64,000 nt of DNA from Mycobacterium sp. DL440 (GTDB lineage Bacteria > Actinomycetota > Actinomycetes > Mycobacteriales > Mycobacteriaceae): NCBI RefSeq assembly GCF_011745145.1, contig NZ_CP050191.1, positions 4,481,327 to 4,545,326 on the forward strand, in the 5' to 3' direction. Both the position numbers and the translations under genes were made by a program. Positions 52,716 through 61,855 of the stretch are shown here, one piece after another; positions within the stretch are counted from its first letter, which is position 1, and every line of letters begins with the position of its first letter. The notes below the pieces were generated by a model, which was not told the origin of the DNA, searched no databases, and saw only the letters and a program-made list of their open reading frames with translations.

Positions 52716-52973
52716 ATCCGCTGCTCGTGGCAAGGGAAAGCCGCTGCGCGGGCGGCTCACCACCCGACCGGCACGATTCGGGGCAGCGGTCCTGGCGATT
52801 GTTACCGGGGTGATAAATCATCAGGCCCAATTGGCGGCACGAACCGCTGGATTCCGGTCCACCCTCATACCTGATTTCGGTGACCATTCCGGCCGTCACC
52901 GCAGGTGAGGACAGCCATCACCGCCTCACCGGCAGCCCACTGTATGACTGTCGCGTTCCCGTGAAATGACTTG

Positions 52974-52985
52974 TGCGTTAACGCA
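52974..52985. promoter_or_regulatory. Palindromic operator candidate upstream of narG
   Basis: tgcgttaacgca is a perfect 12-base palindrome in the narG leader region. The binding protein is unknown. Confidence 0.4.
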
Positions 52986-53077
52986 ATTTCACACCACTCC
53001 CCAACCCCCGGTGCGTTCTTTTGATGCCCCCCGCAACGCCCCTACGCTCGGTAATCAACAGGCCGGAGGGACAGATC

Positions 53078-56000
53078 GTGGTGGATTCACACGCGGGCAG
53101 CGCAACACCTGCCGATGCTTTGCTGCGACTGGGGAAGTACTTCCATCGCGGTGAGATTTCCGACGATCAGCGAACCCTCTACAAGATCGGTGGCCGCTCA
53201 GCCGACGACTTCTACCGGGACCGTTGGGCGCACGACAAGGTCGTGCGATCGACCCATGGCGTCAACTGCACCGGCTCCTGCTCATGGAAGATCTATGTCA
53301 AGGACGGCGTGATCACGTGGGAGTCGCAGCAGACCGACTACCCCTCGGTCGGTGCCGACAAGCCCGAGTACGAACCACGGGGTTGCCCACGGGGCGCATC
53401 CTTCTCGTGGTACACGTATTCCCCTGCCCGCGTTCGTTATCCGTACGTACGCGGGGTGCTGCTCGAGTACTACCGCGAGGCCAAGGAACGGCTCAAGGAC
53501 CCGGTCCTGGCGTGGGCCGACATCGTCGAGGATCCGGAGAAGTCCCAGCGGTACAAGGCGGCCCGCGGCAAGGGCGGTTTCGTGCGCGCCGAATGGTGGG
53601 AGGCCGCCGAGATCGCCGCCGCTGCCCATGTCCACACCGTCAAGAAATACGGACCGGACCGCGTGGCGGGCTTCTCACCGATCCCGGCGATGTCGATGGT
53701 GAGCCATGCCGTCGGCGCCCGGTTCATCTCACTGCTCGGCGGGTCGATGTTGTCGTTCTACGACTGGTACGCCGACCTGCCGGTCGCCTCGCCGCAGGTG
53801 TTCGGGGACCAGACGGACGTTCCCGAATCGGCCGACTGGTTCGACGCGGGCTACCTGATCATGTGGGGCTCCAACGTCCCGGTCACCCGAACCCCGGACG
53901 CGCACTACATGACCGAGGCCAGGTACCGCGGCCAGAAGGTCATCGTGGTGTCGCCGGACTATGCCGACAACACCAAGTTCGCCGACGAATGGCTACCGGC
54001 GCGCCCAGGTACCGACGCGGCGCTCGCAATGTCGATGGGGCACGTCATCCTCAAGGAGTTCTTCGTCGAGCGGCAGACGCCCTACTTCACCGACTACGTC
54101 AAGAAGTACACCGACCTGCCGTTCCTCATCACGCTCACCGAACGAGACGGACGGGTGCTGCCCGGGAAGTTCCTCACCGCAGCCGATCTGGGCGGCGAGG
54201 CCGCCGAAACGGAAGCAGCCGAATCCAAAACCGTCCTCTTAGATCAGGCCGGGCGACCCGTGGTGCCCAACGGGTCTCTGGGACACCGGTTCACCGCCTC
54301 CGGCGAGGGGCACTGGAACCTCGACCTTCAGGGTGTTCACCCGATGCTGACCCTGCTGGGCAACCATGACGGCACCGCTACCGTCGCGCTGCCCCGGTTC
54401 GACAGTGACAAACCCGGCGTCATCGAACGCGGCGTACCGACCAGAATCGTTGCCGGACACCGGGTGACGACGGTCTTCGACCTGATGCTGGCGCAGTACG
54501 GAGTGGCTCGTGACGGGCTCCCCGGACAGTGGCCGTCCGGATACGACGACGCCTCGCAGCCCTACACCCCGGCCTGGCAGGAGGAGATCACCGGCGTACC
54601 GGCCCAGGCCGCCGAACGCATCGCGCGGGAGTTCGCCGACAACGCAGAACGTTCCAAGGGCCGGTCGATGATCCTGATGGGCGCCGGGACCAACCACTGG
54701 TTCCATTCCGATCAGATCTACCGGTCGTTTCTCACCCTGGTCATGCTCACCGGCTGTCAGGGCGTCAACGGCGGCGGCTGGGCGCACTACGTCGGCCAGG
54801 AGAAGTGCCGGCCGGTCACCGGCTGGGCCACGCTGGCATACGGGCTGGATTGGCAACGGCCGCCGCGGCAGATGCAGGGCACGGTGTTCTGGTACCTGGC
54901 GACCGACCAGTGGCGGTATGACCCGTTCACCTCGGAGGTGATGGCCTCCCCACTGGCCGAGGGCCGGTTCACCGGCCAGACCGCCGCCGACAACATCGCG
55001 CTGGCGACCCGACTCGGCTGGATGCCGAGCTACCCGACCTTCAACCGCAACCCGCTGGACCTCGCCGACGAGGCCGCCCGCCTCGGCAAAGACGCCTCGG
55101 AATACGTTGTGGACGGGCTCAAGTCGGGCCACCTGCAGTTCGCCTGTGAAGATCCCGACGCCCCGGAGAACTTCCCCCGCTGCCTGACGGTGTGGCGGTC
55201 GAACCTGCTCGGCTCCTCGGCCAAGGGCAACGAGTACTTCCTCAAGCACCTGCTCGGCACCGATTCCGCGGTGGAGGCCCGGGACGAGGACGGCATCCGC
55301 CCGCAGGAGGTGCGCTGGCGCGACGAAGCTCCCGCCGGCAAGCTGGACCTGCTGCTGTCCCTGGACTTCCGCAACACCAGTACGACACTGTTCTCCGACA
55401 TCGTGCTGCCCGCGGCCACCTGGTACGAGAAGCACGACCTGTCCAGCACCGACATGCATCCGTTCGTCCACGCGTTCTCGCCGGCCATCTCACCGCCCTG
55501 GGAGACCAAGACCGACTTCGACGCGTTCCACCGGATCGCCCGTGGCTTCTCCTGGTTGGCCGAGAAGCATCTCGGAAAGCGCAAGGACATCGTGGCCATG
55601 CCGCTGCAGCATGACAGTGCCGATGCCACCGCCCAGCCCGGCGGTCGCGTGCTGGACTGGAGAGCCGGTGAATGCGAACCGATTCCGGGCAAGACCATGC
55701 CCCGGCTGGTCACGGTGGACCGCGACTATCCGGCGATCGCCGAGAAGATGGCCGCCCTCGGGCCGATGGTGGAATCCGTCGGGCTCACCACCAAGGGCGT
55801 GACCACGCATCCGGACGCCGAGGTCGAGTACCTGGGCGGCGTCAACGGCACGGTGGTCAGCGGCGTCGCGGCCGGACGCCCGTCACTGGCCAAGGACACC
55901 CACGCCGCCGAGACCATCCTCGCATTGTCGGGCACCACGAACGGTCGCCTGGCTGTCGAGGGTTTCGAGGCGCTGGAGCGTCGCACCGGGACCGAGCTGG

Positions 56001-56764
56001 TCGACCTGGCCAAGGAGAGCGAGGGCAAGCGAATCACCTTCGCCGACACCCAGGCCCGGCCGGTGCCCGTCAACACCTCGCCGGAATGGTCCGGCTCCGA
56101 GACCGGCGGTCGGCGATACTCCCCCTTCACCATCAACACCGAGCGGCTCAAGCCGTGGCACACGCTGACCGGACGCCAGCACTTCTATCTGGACCACGAC
56201 TGGATGAGTGAACTCGGCGAGCAGCTGCCGACGTTCCGCCCGCCGCTGGACGTGACGGCGCTGTTCAATGAACCATCGGTGGGCAGCACAACCGGCGATG
56301 CGGGCGGCTCGATCACGGTGCGGTATCTGACACCGCACTCCAAATGGTCGATTCACTCTGCCTACCAAGACAACCTGTACATGCTCACGCTGTCTCGCGG
56401 CGGCCAGTGCATCTGGATGTCGGACGTGGACGCCGCCAAGATCGGGGTCAAGGACAACGACTGGATCGAGTGCACCAACCGCAACGGCGTGGTGAACGCA
56501 CGGGCCATTGTCAGCCACCGCATGCCCGAGGGTCTGGTGTTCATGTACCACGCCCAGGACAAGGCCGTGGACGTGCCGCGCACGGAGAAGAACGGCAAAC
56601 GCGGCGGGATCCACAACGCGCTGACCCGGATCATGATCAAACCGACGCACCTGATCGGCGGGTATGCGCAGCAGTCCTTCGCCCTGAACTACCACGGGCC
56701 CACCGGAAACCAACGCGATGAAGTCACCACGATTCGTCGTCGCTCGCAGGAAGTGGAGTACTGA
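53078..56764 (+). CDS. narG: Respiratory nitrate reductase alpha subunit NarG
   Basis: This 1228-residue molybdo-bis-MGD catalytic subunit reduces nitrate to nitrite on the cytoplasmic side. The GTG at 53078 with GGAGG eight bases upstream is preferred over the ATG at 53021, which would add 19 residues. The FS0 cluster ligands are His60, Cys64, Cys68 and Cys103 (THGVNCTGSC and RGCPRG), the same spacing as in E. coli NarG. YDWYADLPVASPQVFGDQTDVPES carries the region of the molybdenum-ligating Asp. Late blocks TPHSKWSIHSAYQDN and RGGQCIWMSDVDAAKIG close the cofactor tunnel. No Tat signal is functional, as in other NarG proteins. narH starts one base after the stop. Confidence 0.97.
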   Translation: MVDSHAGSATPADALLRLGKYFHRGEISDDQRTLYKIGGRSADDFYRDRWAHDKVVRSTHGVNCTGSCSWKIYVKDGVITWESQQTDYPSVGADKPEYEPRGCPRGASFSWYTYSPARVRYPYVRGVLLEYYREAKERLKDPVLAWADIVEDPEKSQRYKAARGKGGFVRAEWWEAAEIAAAAHVHTVKKYGPDRVAGFSPIPAMSMVSHAVGARFISLLGGSMLSFYDWYADLPVASPQVFGDQTDVPESADWFDAGYLIMWGSNVPVTRTPDAHYMTEARYRGQKVIVVSPDYADNTKFADEWLPARPGTDAALAMSMGHVILKEFFVERQTPYFTDYVKKYTDLPFLITLTERDGRVLPGKFLTAADLGGEAAETEAAESKTVLLDQAGRPVVPNGSLGHRFTASGEGHWNLDLQGVHPMLTLLGNHDGTATVALPRFDSDKPGVIERGVPTRIVAGHRVTTVFDLMLAQYGVARDGLPGQWPSGYDDASQPYTPAWQEEITGVPAQAAERIAREFADNAERSKGRSMILMGAGTNHWFHSDQIYRSFLTLVMLTGCQGVNGGGWAHYVGQEKCRPVTGWATLAYGLDWQRPPRQMQGTVFWYLATDQWRYDPFTSEVMASPLAEGRFTGQTAADNIALATRLGWMPSYPTFNRNPLDLADEAARLGKDASEYVVDGLKSGHLQFACEDPDAPENFPRCLTVWRSNLLGSSAKGNEYFLKHLLGTDSAVEARDEDGIRPQEVRWRDEAPAGKLDLLLSLDFRNTSTTLFSDIVLPAATWYEKHDLSSTDMHPFVHAFSPAISPPWETKTDFDAFHRIARGFSWLAEKHLGKRKDIVAMPLQHDSADATAQPGGRVLDWRAGECEPIPGKTMPRLVTVDRDYPAIAEKMAALGPMVESVGLTTKGVTTHPDAEVEYLGGVNGTVVSGVAAGRPSLAKDTHAAETILALSGTTNGRLAVEGFEALERRTGTELVDLAKESEGKRITFADTQARPVPVNTSPEWSGSETGGRRYSPFTINTERLKPWHTLTGRQHFYLDHDWMSELGEQLPTFRPPLDVTALFNEPSVGSTTGDAGGSITVRYLTPHSKWSIHSAYQDNLYMLTLSRGGQCIWMSDVDAAKIGVKDNDWIECTNRNGVVNARAIVSHRMPEGLVFMYHAQDKAVDVPRTEKNGKRGGIHNALTRIMIKPTHLIGGYAQQSFALNYHGPTGNQRDEVTTIRRRSQEVEY

Positions 56765-56765
56765 C

Positions 56766-58370
56766 ATGAGAGTCATGGCGCAACTCGCGATGGTGATGAA
56801 TCTCGACAAGTGCATCGGCTGCCACACCTGCAGCGTCACGTGCAAGCAGGCCTGGACCAACCGCAGCGGTGTGGAATACGTGTGGTTCAACAACGTGGAA
56901 ACCCGACCCGGACAGGGCTATCCGCGCCAGTACCAGGACCAGGAGCGCTGGAAGGGCGGCTGGACGCTGAACAAACGCGGCAAGCTCACCCTCAAATCCG
57001 GCTCCCGGTTCAAGCGGCTGCTGAACATCTTCGCCAACCCAGACCTGCCGACCGTGTCGGACTACTACGACCCGTGGACCTACGACTACGAGAACCTGCT
57101 GTCGGCGCCGGCCATGGACACCACCCCGGTGGCCCGGCCGAAGTCGCTGATCACCGGGCGCGACACCAAGGTCACGTGGGGTGCCAACTGGGACGACGAT
57201 CTGGGGGGCGGTCCCGAACAAGTGGGCCGAGATCCTTTGCTGGCCAAGGTGGCTGAAGTCTCGGAGAAGGTCAAGCTCGAGTTCGAGCAGACCTTCATGT
57301 TCTATCTGCCGCGCATCTGCGAGCACTGCCTCAACCCGGCCTGCGCCGCAGCGTGTCCGTCGGGCGCGATCTACAAGCGCTCCGAAGACGGCATCGTGTT
57401 GGTGGACCAGGACAAGTGCCGCGGTTGGCGGCAATGCGTCACCGGATGCCCATACAAGAAGATCTATTTCAATCACAAGACCGGCAAGGCCGAGAAGTGC
57501 ACGTTCTGCTATCCCCGCGTCGAGGTCGGCATCCCCACGGTGTGTTCGGAGACCTGTGTCGGGCGGCTCCGCTATATCGGCGTGATGCTGTACGACGCGG
57601 ACGCCGTGCTGGAGGCTGCCTCCGTCACCGACGACAAGGACCTCTACCCGTCACAGCTCGGAGTGTTTCTCAACCCGCACGACCCACGCGTCGTCGCCGA
57701 AGCCGAACGGGCCGGAATCTCACCCGAATGGATTGAGGCGGCACAGAATTCACCGGTATACCGGTTGATCGTCGACTACCAGGTGGCGCTTCCCCTGCAT
57801 CCGGAGTACCGGACGATGCCGATGGTCTGGTATGTGCCGCCGCTGTCGCCGGTGGTGGACATCCTCAAGGAGACCGGCCACGACGGCGAGAACAAGAACA
57901 ACCTGTTCGGCGCCATCGACACGCTGCGCATCCCGGTCGAATACCTCGCCGAGTTGTTCACCGCCGGTGAGGTGGGCCCCGTGCGGGCCTCTCTGCAGCG
58001 GCTTGCGGCCATGCGCGCCTACATGCGGTCGGCCAACCTCGGCGAAGAATTCGACGAGACCATCCCGGAATCGGTGCGCTTGAGCGGCGATGAGATCGAG
58101 GCGATGTACCGGCTGCTGGCGATCGCCAAATACCAGGACCGGTATGTCATCCCCACCGGGGCCGGCTCCGACGCGCACCGCCTCGATGCGCTGGCCACCG
58201 GATGCAGCCTGGATGACGACGGCGGGCCGGGAATGACCGCATACGACACCATGGTGGACAAGTTCCACCTGACCAACACCAATGATGCTGTTCCACAGGG
58301 TGATCCGACTCGGGTCAACCTGCTCAACTGGGACGGCCGGAGCACAGACGGGTTGTTGCCGACAACATGA
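56766..58370 (+). CDS. narH: Nitrate reductase beta subunit NarH
   Basis: This 534-residue electron-transfer subunit has four Fe-S clusters. The Cys groups are DKCIGCHTCSVTCKQAW (near 15), CEHCLNPACAAACPSGAIYK (about 181-200), CRGWRQCVTGCPYKK (with Trp in place of a Cys, as in the [3Fe-4S] site of E. coli NarH) and CTFCYPRVEVGIPTVCSETCVG. The ATG at 56766 (MRVMAQLAMVMNLDKC) is the start; a longer frame to 56718 overlaps narG. The stop overlaps the narJ ATG. It passes electrons from NarI to NarG. Confidence 0.97.
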   Translation: MRVMAQLAMVMNLDKCIGCHTCSVTCKQAWTNRSGVEYVWFNNVETRPGQGYPRQYQDQERWKGGWTLNKRGKLTLKSGSRFKRLLNIFANPDLPTVSDYYDPWTYDYENLLSAPAMDTTPVARPKSLITGRDTKVTWGANWDDDLGGGPEQVGRDPLLAKVAEVSEKVKLEFEQTFMFYLPRICEHCLNPACAAACPSGAIYKRSEDGIVLVDQDKCRGWRQCVTGCPYKKIYFNHKTGKAEKCTFCYPRVEVGIPTVCSETCVGRLRYIGVMLYDADAVLEAASVTDDKDLYPSQLGVFLNPHDPRVVAEAERAGISPEWIEAAQNSPVYRLIVDYQVALPLHPEYRTMPMVWYVPPLSPVVDILKETGHDGENKNNLFGAIDTLRIPVEYLAELFTAGEVGPVRASLQRLAAMRAYMRSANLGEEFDETIPESVRLSGDEIEAMYRLLAIAKYQDRYVIPTGAGSDAHRLDALATGCSLDDDGGPGMTAYDTMVDKFHLTNTNDAVPQGDPTRVNLLNWDGRSTDGLLPTT

Positions 58371-59050
58371 AGCTACTCACCCGCGGCCGCAGAACAGGTG
58401 CAGGCAGTGCCCTGTCCGAGTATCAGCAACGCCTGGTGTGGCGCATCACCGCGCTGCTGCTCGACTACCCGACCGCCGAAACAGCCGACCTTGCCGGGCA
58501 ACTGGACGCTGTCGCGGCGGAGCTCCCGGAGGCAGCACGAGCGCCGCTGACGGAGTTCCTCCGCCGGTTCGGCGAAACAGATCCGATGCAGCGCGCGTCG
58601 AACTACGTCGCGACGTTCGACATGCAACGGCGCAGCAGCCTGCATCTGACCTATTACGCCTACGGCGACACCCGCAAACGGGGTATGGCCCTGTTGCGGT
58701 TCAAGCATGCCTACCGCCAGGCAGGGATAAACGACGGCGACCTGGGTAATTCAGAGTTGCCCGACTATCTGCCGATGGTGCTCGAGTTCGGCGCGACCGT
58801 CGATCATGTCCAAGGTGAGCGGCTGCTGGCCGAGCACGTCCCGGTACTCGAGCTGCTGCGGCTCTCCCTGCAGGACAACGGGTCCTACTACACCGGGCTG
58901 CTGGCCGCGGTCCTTACCACGTTACCTCCGGTCAACACCGCCGACCGCCGCCGGATCGCGCAGCTCGCCGCCGAGGGCCCACCCGATGAGGATGTCGGCC
59001 TCGACCCGTTCGCGATGGACCCGATGGCATCTGGAGGAACCCGCCGATGA
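58367..59050 (+). CDS. narJ: Nitrate reductase assembly chaperone NarJ
   Basis: This 227-residue all-helical chaperone of the NarJ/TorD family guides molybdenum cofactor insertion into NarG and is not part of the final enzyme. RITALLLDYPTAETADLAGQLDAV near the N-terminus, NYVATFDMQRRSSLHLTYYAYGDTRKRGMALL (about 82-113) and LPDYLPMVLEFGA are the family blocks. Its ATG overlaps narH as ATGA, and narI follows after 25 bases. Confidence 0.95.
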   Translation: MKLLTRGRRTGAGSALSEYQQRLVWRITALLLDYPTAETADLAGQLDAVAAELPEAARAPLTEFLRRFGETDPMQRASNYVATFDMQRRSSLHLTYYAYGDTRKRGMALLRFKHAYRQAGINDGDLGNSELPDYLPMVLEFGATVDHVQGERLLAEHVPVLELLRLSLQDNGSYYTGLLAAVLTTLPPVNTADRRRIAQLAAEGPPDEDVGLDPFAMDPMASGGTRR

Positions 59051-59075
59051 GCGCTTGCGCGAAGAGAGAATGGCA

Positions 59076-59819
59076 ATGAGCAATGTGCTGTGGATGACCC
59101 TGCCGTACATTGCGTTCACCTCTTTCGGACTCGGGCATATCTGGCGCTACAAGGCCGACCAGTTCGGGTGGACCACACGGTCTTCGCAGATCTACGAGAG
59201 CAGGCTGCTGCGGCTGGGCAGCCCGCTGTTCCATTTCGGCATCCTCGGCGTATTCGCCGGGCATGTCGTGGGGCTGCTGATCCCGCAGTCGTGGACCTCG
59301 GCGGTAGGCGTCTCCGAGCACGTCTACCACCTGATGTCGGTGAGCATGGGATCGCTGGCCGGAGTGGCTGTGGTCGCCGGGGTGGGGATCCTGCTCTACC
59401 GCCGGGTCACTGTCCCGGAGGTCCGCACAGTCACCACGTTCAACGACAGGGTGATGTACCTGCTGCTCGTCGGGGCTCTGGCGACCGGGATGCTGAACAC
59501 CCTGACCAACGTGTTCTCGACCTACAACTACCGCGAAACGGTGTCACCGTGGTTCCGCAGCCTGTTCACGTTGCATCCGGCACCGGAGCTGATGGCCGAA
59601 TCCCCATGGACATTCCAGGCGCACGTCCTGATAGTGCTTGCCCTGCTCGGCTTCTGGCCGTACACCCGGTTGGTGCACATGTTCAGCGCACCGATCGGTT
59701 ACCTGGTTCGGCCCTATGTGGTCTACCGCAGCCGTGATCCGCAGCGTGCGGACAAGAACCGCTACGCCAAGGCGTGGGTGACACCGCAGGCGCCACCCAC
59801 GCGCAGCCGTTGGGTGTGA
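59076..59819 (+). CDS. narI: Nitrate reductase gamma subunit NarI (cytochrome b)
   Basis: This 247-residue membrane subunit takes electrons from menaquinol. It has five transmembrane helices (about 5-22, 52-70, 88-108, 125-145 and 182-200). The heme-b ligands are His53, His63, His183 and His201; the spacings of 10 and 18 are those of E. coli NarI (His56/66 and His187/205). The ATG at 59076 is preferred (gagaga upstream, family-like beginning MSNVLWMTLPYIAF); the ATG at 59070 would add two residues. It ends the narGHJI operon. Confidence 0.96.
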   Translation: MSNVLWMTLPYIAFTSFGLGHIWRYKADQFGWTTRSSQIYESRLLRLGSPLFHFGILGVFAGHVVGLLIPQSWTSAVGVSEHVYHLMSVSMGSLAGVAVVAGVGILLYRRVTVPEVRTVTTFNDRVMYLLLVGALATGMLNTLTNVFSTYNYRETVSPWFRSLFTLHPAPELMAESPWTFQAHVLIVLALLGFWPYTRLVHMFSAPIGYLVRPYVVYRSRDPQRADKNRYAKAWVTPQAPPTRSRWV

Positions 59820-59950
59820 GGCTCAGCCGAGCACGTCACGGATCAGGCGTCGCGTGCCGACTTGTGCACGGTGACGCACCGTCGAGCTAGCTGTACCAAT
59901 CGGGCAGCGAACACTAACGGGTGTACCGGGGGACGCCGGCCGTCGCCAAA

Positions 59951-60649
59951 TCAGGACAGCGAGTCCACCACTGTCAAAAGTTCGGCCACACTGCCGATGA
60001 CATGAGTGGCACCGGCGGCCGACAACTGGTCGGAATTGTGCGCGCCGGTGAGGACGCCGACCGAGGCCCTGGCCCCTGCGCGAAGCCCGCTGGTGACATC
60101 CGATGACGTGTCTCCCACAACAACCATCGATCGCACAGAGTCGGTTTCCGTACGCATCAGCGCAGTCAATGGCATGTCCGGATGTGGACGACCCCGGACG
60201 CCGGACCCCGGACACAACACCACGTCAGCGAGATCGTGCCAACCCAGCGCATCGATGATCGCCGACTGGGTGTCGGCGGCGAAACCCGTTGTCAGCGCGG
60301 TCTTGATACCACGCCCGCGCAGGGCGGCCAAGAGATCTTCGGCGCCCGGGATCGCACTGCAGTTACCGTCAGCTACCAGTTGTGCATAACACCGCTCGAA
60401 CTCCTTGTTCGCGGCCTGCGCCTGTTGCTCGTTTCCGCCGGACAGATGCCGGAAGACCAGAATCTTCGACTGCCCCATGGTGTCGGAGACATAGCGCAAC
60501 ATCTCGTCACGGTCGGCATCGGTCTTCGACAGGCCCGCGAAACTGTCGGCGGCAAGAAACGCCTGCTGCACGAGACCGCTGTCCTGCACCGTGGTGCCGG
60601 CCATATCGAAGACGACCAGACCGATCGGCTGGTGGGTGTCGTTACTCAT
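59951..60649 (-). CDS. Phosphonatase-like HAD hydrolase
   Basis: This 232-residue HAD-superfamily protein of the PhnX-like type has motif I LVVFDMAGTTVQDSG with nucleophile Asp15; motif II is the Thr pair in TALTTGF, and motif III is in VVVGDTSSDVTSGLRAGA. The cap contains DTMGQSK (Lys62), where true phosphonoacetaldehyde hydrolase has MGxxK with the Schiff-base Lys. It could cleave the C-P bond of phosphonoacetaldehyde or a relative. The start ATG has AAAGGAATC upstream. It is the last gene of a minus-strand cluster with an HpnZ-like dehydrogenase, an OPA transporter and phosphonoacetate hydrolase. Confidence 0.87.
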   Translation of the reverse strand: MSNDTHQPIGLVVFDMAGTTVQDSGLVQQAFLAADSFAGLSKTDADRDEMLRYVSDTMGQSKILVFRHLSGGNEQQAQAANKEFERCYAQLVADGNCSAIPGAEDLLAALRGRGIKTALTTGFAADTQSAIIDALGWHDLADVVLCPGSGVRGRPHPDMPLTALMRTETDSVRSMVVVGDTSSDVTSGLRAGARASVGVLTGAHNSDQLSAAGATHVIGSVAELLTVVDSLS

Positions 60650-60752
60650 TTGTTGATTCCTTTTCCTCTGAAGTGAACAGCTCAGTACGTGCTGCAGGCG
60701 ACGAGTTCCAGCTGAGCTCGCATCAACCGGCGCGCCCCGGCCGGCAGCGGCT

Positions 60753-61823
60753 TCAACGCATCGCGACGGCGACGCGCGGGGCGACACCGCCGCGGGCGGC
60801 TGCCACCGCAGCATCGATATCGGCCAGCGGATACGGCGGAGAAACCAGATCCGCAAACAGCTGTTGGGCCTCGGTGCGCGCCAGGAAGTCGACGGCTTCG
60901 GCCAGGTCGTCCAGACGATAGTTGTGACAACCGACCAAGGTGGTCAGGTTCTTGACGTACCCACTCGGTTCGAAACTGATCTCCGGGGCCGGCGACACCG
61001 ATCCCACCAGTGCGATCCGGCCACCCACGTCAATGACCTCGAGTGCCGATTGCACCGCTCGGCTGCTGCCGGACAATTCCAGAATCACATCGGCGCCGTA
61101 TTCCTGTGCCGCGCTGGACAGTTGATCGGGTGCACACACACTTGTCGCGCCGAACCGGACAGCTGCCTCACGCCGGCTCTCCTCGACATCGCAGGCGATG
61201 ACGTGGCGCACCCCGGCGTCACGCGCATAGGCGATGGCGGTGAGGCCGAGCATTCCGCAACCCTGCACGATCACTACGTCGTCGGCACCGAGCCCGACGC
61301 GCCTGGCGGCGCAGACCACGGTGGCGGTGGCACAGTTTGCGGGCGCGGCCAGGGCCGCGGGTAGCGCGTCGGGCACCCGCACCAGACCGGTTCCCGCCAG
61401 CAGGTGGCAGTGGGTGGCCAAGCCTCCGTTGAACCTCCAGTGCTCATCGATGGCCTCGTGGCCGTACTTGCGCACCGACAGGCACTTCTGTGAAAGCCCG
61501 CGGCGACACCGCCGGCATTGTCCACAGGCCGTGCCGATGGTCCAGGTGATGCGATCACCGGGTCCGATCGGCTGACCGTCATGGCCGTTGACCGGCCCTC
61601 CGGTGGCCACCACAGTGCCGACCGCTTCATGCCCGAGCACTGTCGGCAGCGGGGTTGGGCGGTCACCATTGATCGTGTGCAGGTCACTGCCGCAGATGGT
61701 GGCCAGCTCGACACCGACCAACACCTCGCCGTCACGCAGCTGCGGCAACGGCTCCTGGCGCAGCGAGAATCCCGCGTCGACACCCGACCACACCGCCGCG
61801 CTGGTCTTCGTCATGGTTTGCAT
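60753..61823 (-). CDS. Zinc-dependent alcohol dehydrogenase, phosphonate-associated (HpnZ-like)
   Basis: The protein has 356 residues and the MDR fold. Catalytic zinc ligands are Cys44 (TICGSDLHT), His65 and Glu66 (GHEAVG). Structural zinc ligands are Cys100, Cys103, Cys106 and Cys114 (ACGQCRRCRRGLSQKC). The NAD-binding loop is VQGCGMLGLTAIAYA. The family resemblance is to the dehydrogenases found in phosphonate utilisation clusters; the substrate is presumably a hydroxy- or oxo-alkylphosphonate, an inference from neighbours. GGAG lies seven bases before the ATG. It sits between the transporter and the HAD hydrolase. Confidence 0.86.
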   Translation of the reverse strand: MQTMTKTSAAVWSGVDAGFSLRQEPLPQLRDGEVLVGVELATICGSDLHTINGDRPTPLPTVLGHEAVGTVVATGGPVNGHDGQPIGPGDRITWTIGTACGQCRRCRRGLSQKCLSVRKYGHEAIDEHWRFNGGLATHCHLLAGTGLVRVPDALPAALAAPANCATATVVCAARRVGLGADDVVIVQGCGMLGLTAIAYARDAGVRHVIACDVEESRREAAVRFGATSVCAPDQLSSAAQEYGADVILELSGSSRAVQSALEVIDVGGRIALVGSVSPAPEISFEPSGYVKNLTTLVGCHNYRLDDLAEAVDFLARTEAQQLFADLVSPPYPLADIDAAVAAARGGVAPRVAVAMR

Positions 61824-61855
61824 TGTCACTCCTTGGTCAATGAGGGCAGTTCGAC

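Larger units (their letters stand above)
52652..53077. other. Intergenic region upstream of narG
   Basis: These 426 bases hold a hairpin at 52684-52715 (listed separately) and a perfect 12-base palindrome tgcgttaacgca at 52974-52985, about 92 bases before the narG start. The palindrome is a reasonable operator candidate. No DosR box or clear sigma-A promoter is seen. GGAGG lies eight bases before the narG GTG. Confidence 0.55.

Noticed and set aside
52900..53077. DosR box upstream of narG
   Set aside because: No segment approaches the 20-base DosR palindrome; only tgcgttaacgca is present.
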